From the NCBI RefSeq assembly GCF_002013915.1, contig NZ_MBTF01000037.1:186001-250000 (forward strand): a stretch of DNA of 64,000 nucleotides, written 5' to 3'. The stretch comes from Mucilaginibacter pedocola. Lineage in GTDB: Bacteria > Bacteroidota > Bacteroidia > Sphingobacteriales > Sphingobacteriaceae. Below, piece by piece: positions 1 to 7,808 of this stretch. Within the stretch, counting starts at the first letter, position 1. Each line of letters begins with the position of its first letter. A program made the translations under genes and the position numbers. Below the pieces are notes generated by a model that saw nothing but the letters and a program-made list of their open reading frames with translations, made no database searches and had not been told where the DNA came from.

Positions 1-2
1 CC

Positions 3-695
3 GAAGACACCGAGTTTTACACCCCTGTGCCTCCTGTGGTAAGCCCGGGTAAAGCAGCAAGCGATGCTCCATCTGATGCAATTGTGCTGTTCGGTGGTAA
101 AAACCTCGACGAATGGGTGCTGGTGAACGACACCGCTGCAACAGATAAATGGCTGGTTGCCAAAAATGTGATCACTGTCGACAAAAAGAAGGGCGATATA
201 CAAACTAAACGCAAATTCACCGATTTTCAGTTGCACATCGAATACCGCATCCCGGCAGACATAGAAGGTAGCGGGCAGGCACGCGGCAACAGCGGTATTT
301 TCCTTGCCGCCCTGCCATGGGGTGCAGGTGGTTACGAATTGCAGGTGCTTGACAACTATAACAACAAAACCTACACCAACGGGCAGGCAGGCAGCATGTA
401 CAAGCAGTCGCCGCCGCTGGCCAATGCATGCCGCAAACCCGGCGACTGGAACACCTACGACGTAGTATGGACGGCCCCACGCTTCAATGAGGACGGCACC
501 GTGAAAACCCCTGCCCGTGTTACTGCGATACACAACGGTGTGCTCGTACAAAACAATTACGAATTGAAAGGAGATACCCCATACATCGGTGCGCCAAAAT
601 ACCGCGCTCACGGCCCGGCACCTATCAAATTACAATCGCACGGCGACCCAAGCAAGCCTATCAGCTACCGCAATATTTGGGTAAGGAATTTGTAA
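3..695 (+). CDS. DUF1080 (3-keto-disaccharide hydrolase) protein, 3' part
   Basis: The reading frame is open from the first bases, so the 5' end (signal peptide and N-terminus) lies outside the window; an internal GTG at 27 is not the true start. The visible 230 or so residues are a nearly complete DUF1080 domain: LFGGKNLDEW near the start, GNSGIFL, YELQVLDNY, DWNTYDVVW, KLQSHGDP and the closing YRNIWVRNL block are all typical. The family has a concanavalin-like fold and is usually secreted in Bacteroidota; members cleave or bind sugar-derived substrates, including 3-keto-glycosides. The exact substrate cannot be told from sequence. An inverted-repeat spacer follows. Confidence 0.9.
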   Translation, partial: EDTEFYTPVPPVVSPGKAASDAPSDAIVLFGGKNLDEWVLVNDTAATDKWLVAKNVITVDKKKGDIQTKRKFTDFQLHIEYRIPADIEGSGQARGNSGIFLAALPWGAGGYELQVLDNYNNKTYTNGQAGSMYKQSPPLANACRKPGDWNTYDVVWTAPRFNEDGTVKTPARVTAIHNGVLVQNNYELKGDTPYIGAPKYRAHGPAPIKLQSHGDPSKPISYRNIWVRNL

Positions 696-720
696 GGATA
701 GTAGCAGTATTTTCAACTTT

Positions 721-811
721 GTCATCCTGAGTGATAGCGAAGGATCTGTTAGCCACAAAGCAATTGCCACTTTGCAAATCGGCTAATAGATGCTTCGTCC
801 CTCGGCATGAC
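721..811. repeat. Intergenic inverted repeat (REP-like)
   Basis: Arm 1 (721-748, begins GTCATCCTGAGTGATAGCGA) and arm 2 (788-811, reverse complement GTCATGCCGAGGGACGAAGC...) are imperfect inverted copies of one motif, GTCATnCtGAGngAnnGnAnGnATCT, separated by about 40 nt. The rest of the gap to 941 has no plausible gene. Repeats of this general form are scattered between genes in many Sphingobacteriaceae genomes (recalled, not checked). It sits between convergent genes, so it could fold in the 3' ends of both transcripts. Confidence 0.6.
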
Positions 812-907
812 AAGCGGGTGCGTGGGGCATGGCAAGCCAGTCGACCCATAGCTTGCAGGGACTTCGCGCACCCTTCGACAAACAGGACGACGTATGATGT
901 AAAATTC

Positions 908-943
908 GTCTTTCGGACTTTCCGACTGCGGACTTTCGACTTT
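908..943. repeat. Short direct repeat of a GGACTTTC/CGACTTTC motif
   Basis: The unit CGGACTTTC or its close variant CGACTTTA recurs three to four times in this 36-nt stretch just beyond the stop codon of the SGNH hydrolase. The copies are imperfect and continuous with the upstream inverted repeat, making the whole 700-941 gap repeat-derived. No coding function is evident. Confidence 0.4.
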
Positions 944-1700
944 ACACCAACCCCACCTTCTTCCCTGCAACCTTTAACCATTGCCTGGCCATTAACTCGT
1001 GGCCGGCGGGCATGGGGTGTACGCCATCCCATATCCAGTATTCAACGGGAGCTTTGCTTAGCGCATCATTAAATGGTTGCTGAAAGGGCACAAATACTGC
1101 ATCAAACTCCGTAGCGAGTTTTTTGGCGATAGCCTGCCGTTTCTCCACCTCTTCTTTCCATTTATCAAATTGAGCGTTCACGCGGGTGCCGGGCAAAATA
1201 AAGGGTTCGCAAATGATGAATTTGATATTGGGCAGGGCTTCTTTGGTTTGCTTTAAAAGCGCCAGGTAGCCTGTTTCGTAGTTTTCAGCACTGTAGTTGG
1301 TATCGCCATTTACACAGGCCAATACATCATTCACGCCAATTAAAATACTCAACACATCGGGTTTTAATGCCAGTGTATCGGTTTGCCAGCGGGCGGCCAG
1401 GTCGGTTACTTTATTGCCGCTGATGCCGCGATTGTAGAAATGGAATTTACGGCCGGGGTGATCATACCATAGTCGGCTGGCCAGCAAGCAGGCATAGCCA
1501 TGGCCCATTACGTGGTTCCAGTCGTTATCGCGCGTGCGGTTGCCGTCGGTTATCGAGTCGCCCTGGAAAAGGATAACCATATCGGTTTTCAGCTTTTCAG
1601 CAGTCGGTGTTTCTGCTTTTAATAGGTTTGGCAATGCGGTTGCGGCAGCGCCTATCAGGGTGGTTTGTTTCAGGAAATTGCGGCGGGTATGGTTAGCCAT
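942..1700 (-). CDS. SGNH/GDSL hydrolase with Tat signal
   Basis: A 252-residue exported esterase-like enzyme. Residues 5-11 (TRRNFLK) followed by a hydrophobic stretch to about residue 27 form a twin-arginine signal peptide. The SGNH blocks are intact: GDSIT (Ser49 nucleophile), GxND as GVNDV near residue 122, and DGVHP near the C-terminus, which carries the Asp-His pair. Such enzymes commonly deacetylate or de-esterify carbohydrates; the substrate here is not evident. The gene stands alone on the minus strand, convergent with the DUF1080 gene. Confidence 0.88.
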   Translation of the reverse strand: MANHTRRNFLKQTTLIGAAATALPNLLKAETPTAEKLKTDMVILFQGDSITDGNRTRDNDWNHVMGHGYACLLASRLWYDHPGRKFHFYNRGISGNKVTDLAARWQTDTLALKPDVLSILIGVNDVLACVNGDTNYSAENYETGYLALLKQTKEALPNIKFIICEPFILPGTRVNAQFDKWKEEVEKRQAIAKKLATEFDAVFVPFQQPFNDALSKAPVEYWIWDGVHPMPAGHELMARQWLKVAGKKVGLV

Positions 1701-1815
1701 AGGTTGGTTGGAATTTGCTTCAATGTATGTAAAAAATACCGCTGCTCAAGACCCTTTTTTCTTTTTCTCCTCTTGATAAAGGCATTTGAGGGGCGCTCTT
1801 TCCATTGCGAACTAT

Positions 1816-1935
1816 GGTTCCCCTCTTGAGAGGGGTTAGGGGTGTGTTAGAGTTTATGCAAAGTGAATTTGCAAAGCCGCTAACACACCCCTGCAGCCGC
1901 ACTTGCCCGCCGCGCCCCCTCTCAAGAGGGGAACC
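1816..1935. repeat. Intergenic inverted repeat around a CCCCTCTTGAGAGGGG core
   Basis: Left arm 1816-1850 (GGTTCCCCTCTTGAGAGGGG then TTAGGGGTGTGTTAG) and right arm 1880-1935 (CTAACACACCCC ... CCTCTCAAGAGGGGAACC) are inverted copies; the right arm has about 20 extra bases between its two conserved parts. The CCCCTCTTGAGAGGGG core is itself a perfect palindrome. This is a second repeat family, distinct from the one at 721-811. It lies between divergent genes, upstream of the broken aminopeptidase. A 60-codon minus-strand reading frame across it looks like chance. Confidence 0.6.
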
Positions 1936-2007
1936 ACAAAGGCCTTTGCTTATATTGTTTCTACTATCTGCCTAAATGCCTATTTTGTAGCCTCAAGCCA
2001 TATCCCC

Positions 2008-3633
2008 ATGAAAACCCGCCGCCTGCTTCTGTTTTTCGCTTTCGTTATTGCCTCAACCGTATCGTTCGCCCAAAATCGCGACATCAGTTATATGGCAGCC
2101 GGCGGCAAATTGCGTCCTTTACAGGCCATTATGGATATCCGCCATTACACGCTTTCGCTTGATGTAGATATCCCTAAGAAAAGCATTGATGGCTATGCAG
2201 AGATCAGCCTCATTCTCAGTAAACCTACTGATACCCTGCTGTTCGATTTGGTGCATCTACTGGATGTGCATAGCATTATGGTTGACAAAGGTAAAGCAAC
2301 ATTCGAACACAAAGGAGATTCTATTTTCATCGTTAACAAGGCTGGTTACAAAACGGGCAAACACACCATCCGCATCAATTACGGCGGCGAACCTCCCATT
2401 GCCGTGCGCCCGCCATGGAAAGGCGGCTTCACCTGGACTACCGACAAAGCGGGCAACCCATAGGTAGCTATTAACTGCCAGTTGCAGGGGGCACAAGTAT
2501 ACTTCCCGTGTAAAGACCACCCCAGCGACGAACCCAACGAAGGCGTAGATATGTTCATTACCATCCCTAAGGGCTTATCGGTTGCTGGTCCCGGTTTATT
2601 GCAAGGGGTGAAGAATGTGGCTAACGATAAAGCCACCTGGCATTGGAAAACCAATTACACCATCAGCAATTATTGCGTGGTGTTCAATATTGCCAAATAC
2701 AAAGTTTATAGCCGCCCGTATACTACGGTAGGGGGGCATAGTGTGCCCATCCAGTTTTATGTGTTAAAAACCGATACCGCAAATGCTAACCATGTAATAG
2801 ATATCCGCGAACGCGATACCCGTATCCTCGAAAAATATTTTGGCGAGTACCCCTGGTATAAAGAGAAGATAGGCATTGCTGAGGTGCCTAATTCGGGTAT
2901 GGAACACCAAACCATGGTTACTTATGGCGATAACTTTAAGTACGATAAGTACCCGGGGTTTGATTATTCGGCCAACCTGTTCCATGAGTTTGGGCACGAG
3001 TGGTGGGCTAATAAAATAACCAATAAAGATTGGGCGCACATGTGGATACAAGAAGGGATAAACACCTATGCAGAAGCCCTTTTTTTCCGCGAAACATTGG
3101 GCGAGGCAGGTTACGATTCGGTAATGGTGGCACAGCGTGCGGGTATCCGAGGCACCAAACCAACCGTGCAAGGCGAGGGGCTTGATATGAATGTGGTTTA
3201 TAGCGGTGATGTATACGCCAAGGGCTCCTTTTTTATGCATACCCTGCGGCATGTAATTGGCGATAGTGTATTTTTTCCGGCGCTTAAAAAGTTTGCTACC
3301 GATGTGCAATACCCTTACGATAAATTCTTCACTACGCAGGATGTGCAGGACTTTTTCAACAAGCAATCGGGCCGTAAGCTGGATGCCCTGTTCGATTTTT
3401 ACCTGCGTACTACCAATACGATGGATTTCGAGCTGAAACACACCCGTCCCGAAACCTATATACTAACCATAAAAAACAGCCCGATGGATCTGCCGGTAGA
3501 TATTTTAACGGATAAGGGGATTGTTACCACTACCATAAGCGCCAACAAAGCCACGCCGTTTAAGATCATCAGCAAAACACAGCCGGTAGTTGACCCGAAA
3601 GGATGGTATTTTAAGAGAGTGATTATTCAATAA
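2008..3633 (+). pseudogene. M1 family metallo-aminopeptidase interrupted by an amber codon
   Basis: The start is the ATG at 2008, which opens a signal peptide (MKTRRLLLFFAFVIASTVSFAQ). The frame is collinear over 540 codons but interrupted by TAG at 2461-2463, with no frameshift. The text around it reads GNP-stop-VAINCQ; family members usually carry Trp here, so one G-to-A change (TGG to TAG) explains it. Downstream the catalytic parts are intact: NSGMEH (GAMEN-like, about 2890-2907), zinc motif HEFGH (2983-2997) and the third ligand in WIQEG (about 3045-3059). Without readthrough or internal initiation (a TTG at 2482 is the first candidate) no full enzyme is made. The 3' end overlaps the convergent lipoprotein gene by 11 bp. 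Confidence 0.85.
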
Positions 3634-4141
3634 CTACGTGGCTGGTTAGCTGGCCCCAGGCAATCTGCTTACGCGCCAGTATTTTGCTTAGTTGAATTGT
3701 TTCGGGGGAAAGGGTAGCCCAGTCGCACACGGAATTGTACTCAACGCTGTGGCTAACCTGTTCACCATATCGCATTTCTATCCTAAGTTTTCCCACAAAT
3801 TCCGTACAGAATTTCTTTGGGCTTACCGGATTAATGATAAGGCTATTGGCAATTAAGCCAAGGGTGTCCCTTTCGGCATTGGTGAACTTGATCCAGAGCG
3901 TATCTTCCTTTATTTTGCCTTTTGGCCGCGGAGAAAAAATTGACCCAGGATTGTACTTTGTTACCATCGATGAATCGCCCCCGTCGTAATGGTCGCGATA
4001 AATCAAAATATTTGTGCCTTGAACAGGGCTAATACGTAAGGATGTCCAGGTAAGTTCGTTTCTATTGGGTTTGTTGTCAGTAAAGCCGCACCCGCTTAAT
4101 AAAATAATAAAGAACAAGACGGTTAATGTGAATTGCCTCAT
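3623..4141 (-). CDS. Hypothetical lipoprotein
   Basis: A 172-residue protein with a short hydrophobic N-terminus ending in LLSGC (Cys18), a good type II signal peptide, so it is probably membrane-anchored in the periplasm or outer membrane. The rest is polar, with no domain that I recognise. It is monocistronic and its last codons overlap the convergent aminopeptidase remnant. No function is proposed. Confidence 0.7.
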   Translation of the reverse strand: MRQFTLTVLFFIILLSGCGFTDNKPNRNELTWTSLRISPVQGTNILIYRDHYDGGDSSMVTKYNPGSIFSPRPKGKIKEDTLWIKFTNAERDTLGLIANSLIINPVSPKKFCTEFVGKLRIEMRYGEQVSHSVEYNSVCDWATLSPETIQLSKILARKQIAWGQLTSHVVIE

Positions 4142-4181
4142 AAGGTTAGGTTTTGTATAGAACCAATGTAAGTTGTATTTC

Positions 4182-4919
4182 TTATAAATACAATTCCACC
4201 ATCTTTTTCCAATACCTTGGCCTATGTGCGTAGCCGTCCCAAACGTAAAATTCGTTGGGGATGCCTTTATCCCACAGCAAGCGGCTTATTTCCTGGTTGT
4301 TGAACAGGAATGGGTCGGTTTGGCCCACTGCCAGTATGATGGTTAGGCTGCGTAGTTCTTCCAGCAGGGAATGCTCGTGCATGTTTGCCACGTATTGCCG
4401 GGGCATGTTAAAGTAAACTTGCTGGTTATGGTAGCCATCGAACAAGTCTCTAAAATCTGCCAGGTGTTCGGTAAGGTCGTAGCGGCCGCTCATGCTTACG
4501 GCTTTTTTAAAAATATCAGGGTGCTTTAGTGCAATGTTGAGCGCGTGGTAGGCACCCATGCTGCAGCCGGCAGCTTCTATGTAAGCGTTGCTGTTTTTTT
4601 GTTTAATGAAGGGCACAACCTCGGTAATAAGATAATCTTCGTATTGCACATGGCGGGCAATACGTACTTCGGGGTGCACATGGGTATTGTAAAAGCTTTC
4701 GGCGTCCACACTGTCAACACAAAAAAGCTGAATTTCTTCGGATGCGAGTTTATGCTCCAGCGCAGCTAAAATGCCCCAATTCTCATAATCGTAAAAGCGG
4801 GCCATGCGGGTAGGAAAGAATAGCACGGGCCTGCCACCGGTGCCAAACACCAGCAGCTCCATATCGCGCTGCAGCGCGGGGCTGTGCCATTTGTGATATT
4901 CCCTGTTTATTGCCCCCAT
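4182..4919 (-). CDS. Alpha/beta-hydrolase, putative esterase
   Basis: A 245-residue soluble protein of the esterase D / tributyrin-esterase-like type. The nucleophile elbow is GCSMG (Ser120), the acid is probably Asp202 (GQTDPF) and the base His232 (GYAHRP), in the expected order. PVLFFPTRMARFYDYEN near the N-terminus is characteristic of this bacterial subgroup. There is no signal peptide, so a cytoplasmic location is likely. It is probably cotranscribed with the SGNH hydrolase gene upstream, 53 nt away on the same strand. The substrate is unknown. Confidence 0.85.
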   Translation of the reverse strand: MGAINREYHKWHSPALQRDMELLVFGTGGRPVLFFPTRMARFYDYENWGILAALEHKLASEEIQLFCVDSVDAESFYNTHVHPEVRIARHVQYEDYLITEVVPFIKQKNSNAYIEAAGCSMGAYHALNIALKHPDIFKKAVSMSGRYDLTEHLADFRDLFDGYHNQQVYFNMPRQYVANMHEHSLLEELRSLTIILAVGQTDPFLFNNQEISRLLWDKGIPNEFYVWDGYAHRPRYWKKMVELYL

Positions 4920-4972
4920 TTATTACCGCCCGAAATTTCTTTACTTAATGTTAGTTCATCGTGAACACGGGG

Positions 4973-5569
4973 TTAACTGTTAACCATAATTTTGCTGCTA
5001 ACCACCTCTTTCCAAACCTGGTAGCCCTGCGGGCTTAGGTGTAGGGCATCACTTGCGTAGAGTTGTTTTTGCGGATAGCCATTATTATCAAGCATCTTTT
5101 TAAACACATCTATAAACTGCCAGTTGCCGCCTTGCTTTATTATCTCGTTTTCGATGAGGTTGTTGGTGTACTTAAACTGGTCGGCTCTGTTCCAGCGGGC
5201 CGGGCTCGGTTTAAGCGAAATAAAATAGCAGGGGATGGGCCCGAAACGTTGCATGGCCTTTACGCAAAGCTGCTGAAAAAAAATAAACACCTCTTCGGGA
5301 TGGCGGCCATCGCCCAGGTCGTTATCGCCGGCATAAACTATCAGCCGTTTGGGTTGGTAGTTATACATCACCCTATCGAAAAACCATACGCAGCCAGCCA
5401 GGGTAGAGCCGCCGAAGCCAAGGTTAAGCGGGTGCAGGCCTTCAAAATCGCGTTGCAGGCTATCCCACATCCGTATAGACGAACTACCGTAGAATAACGT
5501 TTCGGCTCCGTACCCTTCCTTCAGCCCCTTCTTTTCAAGGCTTTTTATATCTTCTTCATACCAATACAT
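4973..5569 (-). CDS. SGNH/GDSL-type hydrolase
   Basis: About 198 residues starting MYWYEEDI at the ATG at 5569; a longer TTG start at 5614 adds 15 residues that do not look like part of the fold. Block I is FYGSSSIRMW (Ser30 probably the nucleophile), block II GFGGS, block III AGDND, block V DALHLS with Asp and His. There is no signal peptide. This small GDSL-like class occurs in many Bacteroidota and Proteobacteria; its substrate is not established. It probably heads a two-gene unit with the esterase. A perfect 15-bp palindrome (GGTTAACTGTTAACC, 4971-4985) overlaps the 3' end. Confidence 0.85.
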   Translation of the reverse strand: MYWYEEDIKSLEKKGLKEGYGAETLFYGSSSIRMWDSLQRDFEGLHPLNLGFGGSTLAGCVWFFDRVMYNYQPKRLIVYAGDNDLGDGRHPEEVFIFFQQLCVKAMQRFGPIPCYFISLKPSPARWNRADQFKYTNNLIENEIIKQGGNWQFIDVFKKMLDNNGYPQKQLYASDALHLSPQGYQVWKEVVSSKIMVNS

Positions 5570-5628
5570 GCGGCATTCTTTATTAATGGGGCAATCAAAT
5601 AATTTCAATAGCAAATGCTACATTCCCT

Positions 5629-5636
5629 CAAACCTA
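5629..5636 (-). promoter_or_regulatory. Candidate -7 box for the SGNH-esterase unit
   Basis: On the minus strand this reads TAGGTTTG, an exact match to the Bacteroidota -7 consensus TAnnTTTG. It lies 59 nt upstream of the ATG at 5569. No TTTG or TTG is found at the ideal distance, so the call is modest. Confidence 0.35.
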
Positions 5637-5727
5637 ATTAAAATATGGCGGCAGCAGGTGGCAAATTGTATTTTATTTATTAATCGGGCAAAAACCTTGC
5701 AAGTTTCATTACAAAGGCATTCTTCTA

Positions 5728-5757
5728 TTGCTTTAATGCACCAAAATATTATTTTTG
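5728..5757 (+). promoter_or_regulatory. Bacteroidota-type promoter for the glycosyltransferase at 5776
   Basis: TTG (5728-5730), a 19-nt spacer, then TATTTTTG (5750-5757), matching TTG-N19-TAnnTTTG. The transcript would begin near 5763, about a dozen bases before the ATG at 5776, so a longer protein from the TTG at 5755 is excluded if this promoter is real. Confidence 0.6.
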
Positions 5758-5775
5758 TTTCGCAAACTAAACTTA

Positions 5776-6795
5776 ATGGAACCAGGCAACACGGGTAGCG
5801 CAGCTCAATTATCACAGTCGGAATTGCCTGTTTTCTTTTTGCAGCTTGGCGAAAATACCAGCTTATTCTTTGGCCATGTTCTTAAACAGGCCGTGCTCAG
5901 CAACGGTAAAAATAACGTATACGTACTTACCGATACCTACTTCGACGATTACCGCGATTACAATTGCATTGATGTACGCAAGTATACCCAGGGCATAAAA
6001 GAGTTTGATAAAGTTTACCGCCACCACTCCATCAACCCTTATTTCTTCGAGAAGGCCTGTTTCGATAGATGGTTTATTATCAACGATATTGTAAAAGAGC
6101 TGGGTATTAAACATTTTGTACATGCCGATTGCGATGTTGTGGTACTGCAGGATCTGAAGCCTGTATTCAATACTTATATTAAAGATAAATACGAGGGTAC
6201 CACCATGTTTTTTCAGCATGGCGAGGATAGCGTAACATCGGGACATACCTCATTTTGGAGTGCAAAGCTTATCCACGATTTTTGCCGTTTCACACTGGAT
6301 AAGTACGCCAATAAAGCCGGGTTTGAAAAATTATTGGCAGATACGCTTGCCGGAAAATTTTTAGATAACAAAAACGTATCAGACATGATATTGCTTGATG
6401 TTTTCCGTACCGAGGCTCACCCTCATGTGCTCAACCTGCTTTCGCTGGAAAAAGACGGGATAAGTTTTGATTTTAATGTGAACGTACCCTTCAATGGTTG
6501 CGAGTACAGCTTTGAAACCACCCCGTCCACCAATATTAAAAAAATGATCCGCCGGAACGATGGGCTGTACGGAAAAGTGAAGGGAATTAACGGAACGCCG
6601 GTGTTTTCGAAGTTTTATACCCTGCACTTCCAGGGGTATTTAACAAAAACGCTTATACCCTTACATGTAACGGCCCAAACGGCGGGCGAGGGCGTGGCAA
6701 ACTTTATACATTCCAAATCGCACAACCTGGTGCGGCGCGGAAAATTGTTTAAAAATAAAGTGCGCGACGGGTTAAAAAAATTAATCAAAAAATAA
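5776..6795 (+). CDS. Glycosyltransferase-like protein, first gene of the polysaccharide region
   Basis: A 339-residue protein. A DXD-type motif occurs in HFVHADCDVVV, after a region reading FFLQLGENTSLFFGHVLKQAV, as expected for a GT-A enzyme that binds a nucleotide sugar through a metal. No signal peptide or membrane helix is seen; the C-terminus is strongly basic (RRGKLFKNKVRDGLKKLIKK), suggesting contact with the inner membrane face. The specific family (GT8- or GT32-like) is uncertain. The ATG at 5776 is preferred because the upstream TTG lies inside the promoter. A 213-nt AT-rich gap separates it from wza. Confidence 0.65.
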   Translation: MEPGNTGSAAQLSQSELPVFFLQLGENTSLFFGHVLKQAVLSNGKNNVYVLTDTYFDDYRDYNCIDVRKYTQGIKEFDKVYRHHSINPYFFEKACFDRWFIINDIVKELGIKHFVHADCDVVVLQDLKPVFNTYIKDKYEGTTMFFQHGEDSVTSGHTSFWSAKLIHDFCRFTLDKYANKAGFEKLLADTLAGKFLDNKNVSDMILLDVFRTEAHPHVLNLLSLEKDGISFDFNVNVPFNGCEYSFETTPSTNIKKMIRRNDGLYGKVKGINGTPVFSKFYTLHFQGYLTKTLIPLHVTAQTAGEGVANFIHSKSHNLVRRGKLFKNKVRDGLKKLIKK

Positions 6796-6946
6796 ATTAT
6801 ATTAGAACAAAATTAGGCCCGCGAGTGGCTCCCGATTAATAAATTGTTGAATAAATAGATTTTAGTAATAATTAGAATTTTTTTATTATTTTTAGAAAAT
6901 CAGTCCATTATATTAAAAAAGTAAAATAATATTGCGTAATAATTTT

Positions 6947-6954
6947 TAAGTTTG
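6947..6954 (+). promoter_or_regulatory. Candidate -7 box upstream of wza
   Basis: TAAGTTTG matches TAnnTTTG within a very AT-rich 213-nt gap. The nearest TTG (6932-6934) is too close for the standard spacer. A start site near 6960 would give a leader of about 48 nt before the ATG at 7009. This would drive the wza-wzc-ABC transporter run. Confidence 0.4.
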
Positions 6955-7008
6955 CAAAGGCTGCAATTATTTCGCCCTGGTATAAAAGCAACGCTGCTCT
7001 AAACTTTT

Positions 7009-7791
7009 ATGAAAAAAAAACCTTACTCATTAGTTTTCTTTTTGCTGGCCCTGGTGGTGCTGTCGGTTTTAGGTTCATGTAGTAGTTCTAAAAAACTTGC
7101 CTACTTCAACAACGTTCAGCGCGATACTACTTATGACGTTGACCAGCAACGTTTGGAGACTAAAATAAACGTTAGCGATATACTGCAGATCAATATTTCA
7201 ACCCCGGATCAAATTACTACCGCAATACTAAACTCCTCAACCGCCCAAAATACCGGGCAACAGGGCGGTTACAACGGCTACCTTGTTGACGAAAGCGGCA
7301 TGATCAAATTACCCCTTATTGGTTCGGTAAAAGCAGTTGGGCTTACCAAGGCCGAACTGGCAAGCTCAATAAGCGAAGCGCTGTTGAGCAAACAGATAGC
7401 TAAAATGCCTATTGTAAATGTGCGTATTGTTAATTTTAAAATAACTGTGCTGGGTGAGGTTAACCACCCCGGTATAGTGCAGGTGCCTAATGAGCATATA
7501 ACCTTGCCCGAGGCCCTGGCACAATCTGGCGACCTTACCGCTTATGGCAGGCGCAATAATGTATTGCTGATAAGGGAGAAAGATGGTAAAAGGATAACCA
7601 AGCGTTTTAGCTTAAACGATAGCCAACTGTTTGAAAAAGATATTTATAACCTGCAAAACCAGGATATTATTTACATTGAGCCAAACAATGCACGTGCCGC
7701 TTCGGCCGACCGCTCTACCCAGCTGATACCATACGCATTTAGTGCTGTTTCGTTACTCATCGTAATCTACTTACAGTTCATTAAAAATTAA
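7009..7791 (+). CDS. Wza-like polysaccharide export lipoprotein (copy 1)
   Basis: A 260-residue outer-membrane export channel subunit. Residues 1-24 form a lipoprotein signal (LGSC, Cys24). A Poly_export domain follows (about 45-130, with GYLVDESGMIKLPLIGSVKA), then an SLBB domain (about 140-215, VLGEVNHPGIVQVPNEHITL). A hydrophobic segment at about 237-257 near the C-terminus fits the transmembrane helix or anchor seen in Wza homologues. It is paired with wzc, 17 nt downstream, the normal arrangement. A second such protein is encoded at 59923-60699. Confidence 0.93.
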   Translation: MKKKPYSLVFFLLALVVLSVLGSCSSSKKLAYFNNVQRDTTYDVDQQRLETKINVSDILQINISTPDQITTAILNSSTAQNTGQQGGYNGYLVDESGMIKLPLIGSVKAVGLTKAELASSISEALLSKQIAKMPIVNVRIVNFKITVLGEVNHPGIVQVPNEHITLPEALAQSGDLTAYGRRNNVLLIREKDGKRITKRFSLNDSQLFEKDIYNLQNQDIIYIEPNNARAASADRSTQLIPYAFSAVSLLIVIYLQFIKN

Positions 7792-7808
7792 TCTTTTTTT
7801 TTCTGTTA

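Noticed and set aside
1720..1902. 60-codon minus-strand frame
   Set aside because: It runs across the inverted repeat and has no protein-like features.
2461..2463. Amber readthrough or stop codon reassignment
   Set aside because: TAG ends other genes here, such as 28676-29488 and 43042-43521, so it is an ordinary stop.
2764..3441. 225-codon frame antisense to the aminopeptidase
   Set aside because: It is the shadow of a conserved zinc peptidase in the opposite frame and has no family motif.
4971..4985. Palindrome GGTTAACTGTTAACC as a terminator
   Set aside because: It overlaps the stop codon of the SGNH gene, is AT-rich and has no T-run; noted only within that gene.
5618..5815. 65-codon minus-strand frame
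   Set aside because: It overlaps the good plus-strand promoter and the glycosyltransferase start.
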